From contig PYST01000209.1 of the NCBI GenBank assembly GCA_003049485.1, positions 7,098-50,546 of the forward strand: a DNA stretch of 43,449 nt, written 5' to 3'. Below, piece by piece: positions 1-8,652 of the stretch. Source of the DNA: Ophioceras dolichostomum (Eukaryota > Ascomycota > Sordariomycetes > Magnaporthales > Ophioceraceae). The translations under genes and the position numbers were made by a program. The first letter of the stretch is position 1. Each line of letters starts with the position of its first letter. The notes under the pieces were generated by a model. The model worked only from the letters and a program-made list of their open reading frames with translations. It did not search any database and was not told where the DNA came from.

Positions 1-1968
1 TCCCCGCCCTCCTTCCCCCCGGAGCCAATTAGCCCCAAACAGTCCTCGCGCTGATGAGTTGCTTAGCTCCTTACGTTGTCGGCTCCTCCCCCTCAGCCTC
101 AACCAGCTCACTCTCGCTCTCCCTGGGGCGACTGCGGCGGATATTATACGACTGCTGACATCACTTGCCTTGCTCGGCGTGATGCCTGCCAATAGTCCCA
201 TCCAGGGATGGGCGATACTCGGATCAACACCATCGAGATGCGGACCGTTAATGCGTTGGGTTTCTACGACGTCAAGGCCTCGTAAATGGTGATAGAACTG
301 GTGGTGAACCTGGAATCACATACACGTATAGGACAAAGATGGCGTCAGTGCACTGGGGGGAGAGTGAGAATAAGAAGAGCTTGGGGGCTTCTGAGACAAG
401 TGTGGGGGGGAAGGCTCGGTAACCCGGAGTGCCTATCTGGCGAAGTCGACCGGAACTGTGGTGCGAAGCAGAGGCCCCTGACTCGCAAACATCAATATGA
501 GGAATCTTTTCTTCCTTGCGGATGGCTATTCCGTAGTTGGGGATATAATGTAGCAGATGGATCCATCCCACATCGGATCTTTCTATGTAAGCCCTGACAA
601 AATCCGATCTCGGCTGGGACGCCAGTTGGCCGGTCTCGAATACTGTGGTATGGGCGATTCTGGAGTACACAGGCCTGGCTGACGTGAGATTCGGGCGAAT
701 ACAAACATGAAGGCCACACCAGCCGCTTCCGCAGGAGGCAAAGAAGCTACATAGTTTGAGAGAGGCATGAGTAGATGTGCCCGAAGAAGGGCAGATACGG
801 ACACGTCTTGAAAGTTTGCGTTTGTGGTCGATTATAGCCCTACGGATGGATCCGCGTACCAAAAAAGGATGTGAGGGCCACATACCAATGAGGCCACCAA
901 TAAGACCAACGCATGCATGTCAGATAGACATTGAAGGTCAAAAGCAATCTTCACTAAGAAAACATGCCATCGCACGCGATTGGTGGCTTCAGCGACGGAG
1001 CGGCGGTGTAAAGTGTTGAAGGAATGTTATGCCCCAGATTCGCTGGTGCTTGTGGGGGTAAATACTACTGATGCTTGGTCGGTGTACAGATTGTGGGCAT
1101 GACATCCCGGGTTTACACGGTAGGAAGCGCGGACGAGCGGTGGCCAGTGAACGTCTCGGATCACTTTCGGATCTTGACTTGAGCAGGATTCGATATTGAG
1201 ACGCATTCCCTGTCTTTTTTGAGCCGGTTCGTTCGCAAAATCCAACCATTCTGTGGCTGGCCGATTCGTAACACGACACAGTCAGCATCATCAGAAGTTC
1301 ATTGTTCCCGTCGGTATCGACGGCTCGTGGCTCAGGAGTCAGGAGTAAAGCTTGCGAAAGTTACCAGCTTCATCCCAGAAATTTAGGATGCTGGATGGAA
1401 ATTCTCCATCCCTAGCGCCATCTCGGTGTCGAAGTCTGGCCGAATCAACTCTAAATACCTCCGATCTTCCGGGAACAAGCTCCGGCACTGCCATTACCTA
1501 CCTTGGCATGCAGTAGCGCAAAGTTCATGCAAGGAACCCTGGCTCGACGGACTTACGGTACTCGAACAGCGCTCAGCTGCAGAGGCTGCAGACTCCGAGC
1601 CTCCGTCCTATCCGGTCTCAAGGCGTTCCAAAAACGTGTCCGCACGCCGGTCTGGCTTACGTCCCACCGGAGATTAATCCGACTTCCTTCCTCCTGGATA
1701 CTACCAACTTACGACTGCTGCAGGCCGGCTGGATTACGAAGAGGTCGGCCTTGCCCACTCACTCCGTCCCTGAAATCTTTACCCCTTATACCCGTTCACC
1801 CTTCATTCACCATTTATTTTCTGGGCGGCTCAGATAGGCACGAGCAGAAAGTACGAGGAGTAGTGATGCTCTTACATTTAGTTTCAGCAATAATAGCAGA
1901 TCGCAAGGGAGGGAGGACCTATCCGACTGACTCCATTCATGGAAACGCGCTGCGTCATTCCCTCCACT

Positions 1969-2004
1969 CATGTCTCTCTTCACGTCTCTCCTCACGTCTC
2001 TCCT
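1969..2004. repeat. 12-bp tandem repeat, three copies
   Basis: Three consecutive 12-base units of the form CAYGTCTCTCYT are seen. The second and third are identical and the first differs at two positions. The repeat is pyrimidine-rich and lies in non-coding sequence. Confidence 0.85.
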
Positions 2005-2412
2005 CTTGTAGACTGCTTCAACAAACGAGCCTCTCCCCCTTCCTTGCACTAGATTCATTGTATGGCAGATGATCGGATTCTACGTCTTAGAAGGGGGGAG
2101 AGAGAGAGGGAACAAAAAAAGAAGAAAACACTCAGCGGCAGAAGATAATGCCATCCTCCACCACGAGATCCCGCTCCTTTTTGTGCTCCCGTCGAGGCGG
2201 TCGCCAAGTTCTAGAACAGAGCTCGTCGACCGAACCCTACTTGACAGTGCCTCTCAAACCCTCACGCAGCACCAGCGCTTGTGTCTGTATGCTGATCCCT
2301 CGAGATACCCAGACAGTGCTTGCGCAGACGGAATACTCCATGACCAGCATGTTCCAGCCAATCACCACCTGTACTTATGTAATACGAAAGGAACCAGCCG
2401 TCACCCCCTCTG

Positions 2413-2456
2413 TACCTAGGTACCTACCTACCTAGGTAGGTACAGGTAGGTAGGTA
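2413..2456. repeat. TACCTA/TAGGTA palindromic tract
   Basis: About 44 bases are built almost only from TACCTA, CCTAGG, GGTACC and TAGGTA units, so the two halves can pair. This is the longest of many similar tracts in the window, and they occur only in introns and spacers. Confidence 0.85.
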
Positions 2457-3251
2457 ATTAGTATGAACGAGCTCGATTGGCAGTGATGCCATCCCGTTGG
2501 AGAACAGCCGACCCCAGGCTTGGCAGACGAACACATCAGACTTCCTACCCCGCGAAATCCATTATGAACACATCTGCCCCTGCTGCTGGAAAGCGGCGCA
2601 TGTGCATCTCGAATCGGGCCCCCGGTAACGGCAGTTGATGGCCAAATTTCCCATGACGACGCCTCACCCCCTTCGCCTAACCCCTGAGCGGCTGGGGAGG
2701 AGATGGATCGCAGATTTGTTGAGGGCTGTCTACTCTATATGTATATCTGCATTCACTCGCCTGCATCCTTTCTCGCTTGCGGATCGAGCGAGGCGAGATC
2801 TAGAACGGTGTTATTTTTAGGGGGGTTCATCTATTATCCGGTCTTGCCGTGTCTGCCCCAGCGGTCGGAACTGCCACGAACGGTACAAGAAAGAAAAAAT
2901 TGGGGGATGATTGGATTTTACACGGAGACGGAACCGTGTCCCCGGTTCCGGTTAAGATGGCTCATTTTTCTCGCAACGGCAGACCGACAACAACCCGATG
3001 GAGATTCCAGAACGCGTGTGTCTTATATGAGGGCGAGTGAGCACTTCGCTGGCCTCCTCGGGAAGGAGGATGACAGGCTTTCCCTGACCTTCACTCGTTA
3101 TTTGCTCCGGGGGAAGAGTGGTGGACAAAGCACGCGATCAACGATCGTTGCATCCCCGCTGGCGACAAACTTTCCCAGCCAAGGGAGACACGGCACCCAC
3201 TCAGTGGTACTTTCGACGGAGAGAGCCGAAGGACGGTAGCCAACATTAAGG

Positions 3252-5757
3252 ATGTGGATCTCCTCGGTGGTCTCGGCATTCCTTCTCGGGGCGGGACTCC
3301 TGGTATCAGCCCCAGCGCCCGCATCTGCGAAGCAGCCCTGCCCTCTCTACGGCCACCTCTACCCCCTACCCGACCGAGACCTCTCCTCGCACATCGGCAT
3401 CCGCACCGCCGCCGACGCGCTCACGTCCGTCTTCACTAGATACGTCGACAACGAGCCGGCGGCGGGGTCGCAGAGCTTCTCGTACACGGTGGAGGTGTTC
3501 TCGACGCGCGACGGCGGCACGCCGCTATGGAGCCACTACTGGACGGCGCCAAACTTGCCGAAGCAGGACGTCGACGGCGTTGGGGTCAAGAAGGTCGACT
3601 CGGACACGGTGTTCCGCATCGGGAGCGTCACCAAGGTCTTCACGGTGCTGGCCTTCCTGGCCGAGGTCGGTGATAGCGTGTGGCACGACCCCATCACGAA
3701 GTACCTGCCCGAGATTAGAGAGATAGTGGCGAACCGGACCAGGGCGAGAGGCGGAGTCGAGGTACCGAGGGAGTCGACTTTCGCGCCGGACTGGGACGAT
3801 ATCACCATTGGAGCCCTTGCAGGCCAGTCCTCGGGCCTGATTCGGGATTGTGAGTTCTATTTTCTTATAATGCTTCGGTTATATACGCCCCTATCGGAAG
3901 AAGGAACTATTACGGCCAACCGAGACGAAAGTCCTGCAGTGCTTCTGTGTGAGGTGGTTTACGCCTGGCAGGCCACCTCGGATCTACTCCTCCGGCTGGC
4001 GTACTCGTACAAAACTACCTACCTAGTCTTGCTAACATGGTTTGAGCGCCGTGATTTTGGCTTGTTTTTACAGATTCCCTCCTCAGTGAGCTCACATGGA
4101 CGGGCGTCGTCAGGCCCGAGGACCTGGTCTACCTGGGCTTCCCGCCTCTACCAGCGGAGGAGATCCCAAAATGCGGCTCGTTCCCTACATGCAACCGCAC
4201 GCGTAAGTACCTACCTAAACTGCTGAGGACGGCCTACTTAGGGCTACACTCCCAGAGGTAATTACCTACCTAGGTAGTAATTATCTCCGCCTGCCCGCTG
4301 ACGCCCAAGCGTGATGACATGACAGAGCTATACGCCGGCTTCGCAAAACAACCGCCTTCCTTCCCGCCCTTCTCCACGCCGGTGTACTCCGACGTTGGCT
4401 TCGTGCTGCTCTCGTGGGTGCTCGAGAGCATCACGGGCAAGAAATACAGGGACGTCATCCGGGACGCCGTCATCAAGCCCTTGAACCTGACGGGGACCTA
4501 CACGTCTCCCCCGCCGGACAGGGTGGGCGTCATCCCGGGGAATAAGTATGGGACTACTTATGCGTTCGATATGAACGAGGAGGTTGGGTATGTGTTTTTC
4601 TTCAAGAACCTCCACATTATCGTCACCCTCATTACTTCACTCTTTTCCTTGGAGTATTTTGAATTTCTTCGCAGTTGTACCTCTGGTTGATATAAGTGGG
4701 TGGTGTGTTGCTTGTCCTTCAGTTTCCTTCTCAGCTGACTTGCAGGTCTCGGTCGACGATATACAATGTGACACCAGAACGGGAGGAATGTGGTCTTCCA
4801 CTGGTGATTTGACGAAGGTGGGGAGGGCAATCATGGGCTCAAAGCTCATGAAGCCATCCATGACGAGGCGGTGGCTCAGGCCGGTCACGTTCAGCTCTGA
4901 TCCGAGGGCTGGTGTGGGTCAGCCATGGGGGGTCAGGCAGATTCCTCTAAGGGGGACAAGTTAGTGTTTAAGTCCCTTCGACTACACTTCCTCCCCCTTT
5001 CCCCTTTTCTTGGGCCAAAGTTTACGGCCAGTAGTGCCACTCTATCGCATGAATTCTCTACTGACGGTGAGTCACCACACCAGACTCCTCCTACCAATTC
5101 GTAACCGCATTCAACAAAGCCGGCGCCATCGGCCGCTACGGCACCGTGATCTCTCTCATCCCCGAGCTCGACATCGGCTTCAGCGTCCTCTCGGCTGGCG
5201 ACATCCCCGCAGGCATCAACATGGCCATCGCCGACTCCCTCGCCGAGACGTACCTGCCGACCATGACGTGGGTAGCGCGCAACGTCGCGAACGAGACCTA
5301 CGGCGGCGTCTACCGCGCCGCAAACTATCCTGCCCTGAACTCCTCCCTCGAGATCATCGTGGACCCGAACACGCTCCACCCAGGCCTCGAGCTGCGCAAC
5401 TGGATCAGCAACGGCACAGACATGCTGCGGCTGGCCCTGGTGGTCACCAACGCCGTGGATGCGGACTACATACCCCGCCTCAAACCGAGCGGGAGGCTGT
5501 ACCCCACGGGCCTGGAGGATAAGTTGGAGAATGGAGGGAAGAGGGTCTCGTTCAGGGCCATATTCGAGGACCTGAGCCTGCCCGAGCAGGCGAATGCGTA
5601 CACAACTGACTGCGCGACGTGGATCTCGGTTTCGGGGGCGATGTATGCGAGCTTGCCGCTGGACCAGTTCGTGTTCGAGCTGGATGCGAAGGGGAAGGTG
5701 GTTAGTGTGCATAACGCGGCACTGAGGGTGACGCTAGGATGGGCTGGATGGGGTTGA
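3252..5757 (+). CDS. Secreted beta-lactamase-like serine hydrolase (ARB_00930-type)
   Basis: Five inferred exons (3252-3849, 4074-4202, 4326-4587, 4778-4959, 5084-5757) give 614 residues. Residues 1-26 form a signal peptide ending in ASA, so the product is probably secreted or in the secretory pathway. The beta-lactamase/transpeptidase fold is marked by the catalytic SVTK box (Ser125, Lys128) and a YSD motif (Tyr263) in place of the usual Y-x-N. A GAIGRYGT segment at the start of the last exon sits where the third active-site motif is expected. The rest of the last exon is a C-terminal domain typical of fungal family members, with several N-glycosylation-type sites. Substrates in this family are mostly unknown; esterase or peptidase activity is as likely as beta-lactam hydrolysis. 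All exons join in frame. The third intron has two possible boundary pairs: 4588/4777, used here with a strong GTATGT donor, or 4583/4745. The gene converges on the HET gene. Confidence 0.85.
4259..4283. repeat. Palindrome inside intron 2 of the hydrolase gene
   Basis: A 12-base perfect palindrome CTACCTAGGTAG is flanked by TAATTA on both sides, with a one-base bulge on the left. It lies wholly inside the intron at 4203-4325. The transcript could form a strong short hairpin there. Confidence 0.85.
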
Positions 5758-5785
5758 GCGCCTGAGACTAAGATAGATGTAAGTT

Positions 5786-5811
5786 TACATACCTAGGCAG
5801 GTAGTTATGTA
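5786..5811. repeat. Imperfect inverted repeat, TACATACCTA type
   Basis: The left arm TACATACCT pairs with the right arm AGGTA-(GT)-TATGTA around a short centre. It starts about 30 bases after the hydrolase stop codon, probably in its 3' UTR. Confidence 0.6.
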
Positions 5812-6063
5812 CTCAGTACACTCGCGGTTACATTGAGCCGTGTTCTTGTAGTGGTTGTGCAAAGGTCAGCCAGCCTCCTAAGGTCCTTGCTGTGGATTGA
5901 TGAATGCTATGCGGCACGCCGTAAAGCACAAAGGGTGGACAATGGAAGGTGAACGAAGGTGGTAATTACATTATAAGAATCCTAAATATTCTGTTCCTGA
6001 CCATAGTTCATCATGCCTCTCGGCGCCAGGAACAGAATGTTGTAAAAAGCTATTATTATGTAG

Positions 6064-6084
6064 ATACCTACCTATAGTAGGTAT
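6064..6084. repeat. Imperfect inverted repeat, ATACCTA type
   Basis: ATACCTA and TAGGTAT arms flank a short centre about 35 bases beyond the HET-gene stop codon, in its probable 3' UTR. It belongs to the dispersed TAGGTA/TACCTA set. Confidence 0.6.
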
Positions 6085-6117
6085 TTGTGCTAACAACTCC
6101 TCGAAGCATTTGAGATC

Positions 6118-8001
6118 TTACCCAAACGAGACACAACTCTTTTCACTACTACCCACAAGTTGGACCGCAAAGGGGTTGATAATCAGCACCGAGAACTCGA
6201 AAGCGTCGTCGATCCGGAAGGTCATGAACCTGAGAGAGCGGATGTGGCCCCTGAACTGCACGAGGCGACACCGCAGGGGGACACCCCGGACTTCGAGCGT
6301 CGTGACGGACCTAGCCTCCTCGACCAGAGTCGACGGGATAGCGGAGGAGGATGCCCTGCTAAAGTCCAGCGCCAGGACGCGTATCCTCCCTCGGTCGATG
6401 CCGACTCCCAGCCATAGCCTTTTGTAAGTCGAGGATTCCTCTAGCTTGAACCACAGCGCCCTGCGCATTAAGGGTTGCCCTTGAGCAGCCGAAGAATAGA
6501 GGCGTTGGGTCTCGAGCATGTCGCCGTCGAAGGTGGTCGTGCAAGAGGAGCGGATCTCAGGGGGTAGTGGTCCACATTTGGGACAGGGGAGGCAGCAGGG
6601 TGATCCTGATCCTCCTTCTCCTTGTGACGTAGTAGCCGCCAGGGAGACGGACGTTCGTAGGCCTGAGCGGAGGTATGGCGGGTAAATATACTTGAGCGCC
6701 AGGGGCCGTTTCTCGGCGTTCCGTCTGAACATGTTGAACGATATATCCAGGATGTCGGACATGCGCGAGAGGTCCGGGTCGTAAGGGCCCCAGGCGTCGT
6801 GCTGTCTTCGCCTCCGGATGCAGATCCGTCGCCAGTTCGAGCCAGCCAGAAACTGCCTGCTGACGATCGTGGGCGTGCACCACGGCCCCTGGTAGAACTC
6901 GTTCTCGACCTCTTCGGAGCGGATCAACGGGAGGGCGAGGAAGCCGCCGGTCGCGGTCGAGTAGCAGCCCAAGATGCCGAAGAAGAAGTGGTCGCTCCCG
7001 GGCCACTGGGGCTCGGTCGGCCTGAGGTGCAGACTAATCTCGAGCCCGCGCTGGGTCATGGAGAAGGAGTTTGGCCTCTTCCCGAGGACATGCTGGCATA
7101 TGTCCTTGCAGCTGACGAAATAGCTCGGGTCTGGGGCCAGCAGCGGGCGGAAATGGCTGATTTCTGGATTTTTGATGAAATTGATCCTGTCGAGGTTGCC
7201 AGGGGTGCCCAATCCCCATCCGAGCAGCGTCGGGTCGTCTGTGTTCTTCATGATCTCCTCCTGGAGACGCTGGAATGCCTTCTCGCCTTCGCCGTACAGC
7301 ATAGGCATGTGGACGTCGAAGAGGCCCAGCAGGCAGTACGCGCCGTCCTCGATCCGGGTGGTCTGCCTTTTGCTGGCCCAAGACATCCGCCTGGCAACCG
7401 TGGTTTTGGCAAGGCGGCTCTGCAGGAGGGTCGTTCGGGGGTCGGACTCTCCACCAGACAGAAATTCCGGCTCGATCTCTGTGATCTTAGATATCAGATC
7501 GAAGAGGGAGGACCTCCGGCCGAGAAACTGCCAGCGGCGATCGTAGAACTTGACGTCGCGAGGAGCGATGAGCTCCTGCAGCGTCCAACCACGGGTGAAC
7601 CATCGGCTGTCGCTGAACTCCCTCTCGTTCTTGTGGTACAAAAGCCCTCCCGGAATTCCCACGTCGGCGAGGAAGGCGTAGCAGGCGGTGGCCCTGTTGT
7701 ACCACTTGAACATGGAGTTGATGGCCTCCTGCAGCTCGGCGCTGCTGGACTTGTCGATGCAGCAGGTGTCAACCCAGGCCCACTCGAGGGGGGTCGGCTC
7801 CTGCCGGGCCTGTCGACAGCACTCGACGATCTTGGAGAAGCCTAAGCTGTGCGTGGGTATGCTCTCTGGGTCATCCTTGAAATGTTGCATCTGCTGGAGA
7901 GCGATCTCGTCGTCGCCCCACGTGTGCGAGAGAATTGCATAAGGTGGCACGGTGCCGACAAACTCCTTCAGTTGGAGGGTCGTAGTGTTGATGAGTCGCA
8001 T
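6118..8001 (-). CDS. HET-domain (heterokaryon incompatibility) protein
   Basis: Single exon, 627 residues. The frame is open nine codons further upstream, but the start used here gives the standard MRLINT-like N-terminus of HET proteins. HET-domain hallmarks appear in order: AILSHTWGDDE (residues 22-32), WVDTCCIDK (76-84) and RWFTRGWTLQELIAP (133-147). These are followed by the usual GAYCLLGLFDVHMPMLYGEG stretch and a DPTLLGWG segment. The C-terminal 300 or so residues carry no NACHT, WD40 or ankyrin repeats that I can see and match nothing I recognise. HET proteins trigger cell death when unlike individuals fuse, or act as general self/non-self sensors. Which role applies here cannot be told from sequence. 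It diverges from ATP25, whose start is 651 bp away. Confidence 0.9.
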   Translation of the reverse strand: MRLINTTTLQLKEFVGTVPPYAILSHTWGDDEIALQQMQHFKDDPESIPTHSLGFSKIVECCRQARQEPTPLEWAWVDTCCIDKSSSAELQEAINSMFKWYNRATACYAFLADVGIPGGLLYHKNEREFSDSRWFTRGWTLQELIAPRDVKFYDRRWQFLGRRSSLFDLISKITEIEPEFLSGGESDPRTTLLQSRLAKTTVARRMSWASKRQTTRIEDGAYCLLGLFDVHMPMLYGEGEKAFQRLQEEIMKNTDDPTLLGWGLGTPGNLDRINFIKNPEISHFRPLLAPDPSYFVSCKDICQHVLGKRPNSFSMTQRGLEISLHLRPTEPQWPGSDHFFFGILGCYSTATGGFLALPLIRSEEVENEFYQGPWCTPTIVSRQFLAGSNWRRICIRRRRQHDAWGPYDPDLSRMSDILDISFNMFRRNAEKRPLALKYIYPPYLRSGLRTSVSLAATTSQGEGGSGSPCCLPCPKCGPLPPEIRSSCTTTFDGDMLETQRLYSSAAQGQPLMRRALWFKLEESSTYKRLWLGVGIDRGRIRVLALDFSRASSSAIPSTLVEEARSVTTLEVRGVPLRCRLVQFRGHIRSLRFMTFRIDDAFEFSVLIINPFAVQLVGSSEKSCVSFG

Positions 8002-8652
8002 TTTGGAATGCTGATGAACACGAACCACAGTCTCGAAACTCTGCTGCGTTATTCGTCACAACACCATTGCAATAAAAACATATGTGAGCACTCCCAGAGG
8101 TGTGTCAGCTTGATCACAACATAGCACGACGTCATAAAAAGAGGAGGGGAGGGGAGGATTGAACGGTGCTTGCTGCCTGAAGTGGAGGATGTTGACGGAG
8201 GAGAGTGACCTCAGTCAGGGCTGAGTTGCCTCCTCAGCCGCACCCGTGGCTGTCGCCAGGGTTTTTAGTGCATTGTCTAGGGTCCATCCTGCATGAGCCG
8301 CGGCGTTCCATCCAATAATCGCTAGTCTCTAGAAGATATCGACATCGGAGCTTGGGGACAAGTCGATTTTATGAGCAGCCGAATCAATGAGTGGGCTGCC
8401 TCGAATACCGAGACTCCATTGCTAGCAAGTAGAGTAGTCAAGAAAGCAGAGCAAACGTCGAACTGGAAGTGATGTTGTCAATTGCCTTTCGAACTGACTG
8501 ACTGGGTTTGGTGGCAGTAAGGGAGAGCCGGTCGGTCCCACTAAACCTTTCTGTTTTGTGGGGCCCGCTGGCGACATCTGCGCGAAGACTTCGATCTTGC
8601 TTGGAAGAGGATAAACCCGCGCAAAAACTGCTCCGGAACATACGCCAACAAC
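8002..8652. other. Divergent promoter region, HET gene / ATP25
   Basis: These 651 bases separate two head-to-head genes and should hold both promoters and 5' UTRs. No convincing TATA or CCAAT element stood out, and no coding signal is visible. Confidence 0.55.

Larger units (their letters stand above)
1..3251. other. Gene-poor left flank
   Basis: No reading frame here resembles a known protein, and none shows the GC-rich third-position bias of the genes to the right. Longer frames, for example around 272-883 (minus) and 1503-2072 (plus), look like chance: low-complexity content, no motifs, overlapping in several frames. The stretch holds a 12-bp tandem repeat (1969-2004) and a TAGGTA-type palindromic tract (2413-2456). 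Its last few hundred bases should contain the promoter of the hydrolase gene that starts at 3252. A decayed repeat cannot be excluded by eye. Confidence 0.6.
5758..6117. other. Convergent 3' spacer between hydrolase and HET genes
   Basis: These 360 bases separate the two facing stop codons and are more AT-rich than the genes. No coding signal is seen. Two imperfect inverted repeats (5786-5811 and 6064-6084) lie near the ends. They could act in 3' end formation of either transcript, but that is inference. Confidence 0.6.

Noticed and set aside
272..883. A 203-codon minus-strand frame in the left flank
   Set aside because: It has no recognisable domain, mixed composition, and several competing frames on both strands. 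Coding cannot be supported.
1503..2072. A 189-codon plus-strand frame in the left flank
   Set aside because: Part of it is created by the 12-bp tandem repeat, giving LSSRLSSRLSS. No domain and no splice-supported extension were found.
6799..7845. A 348-codon plus-strand open frame
   Set aside because: It is exactly antisense to the HET gene, whose conserved motifs prove the coding strand. The antisense product is a Glu/Gly/Val-rich shadow.
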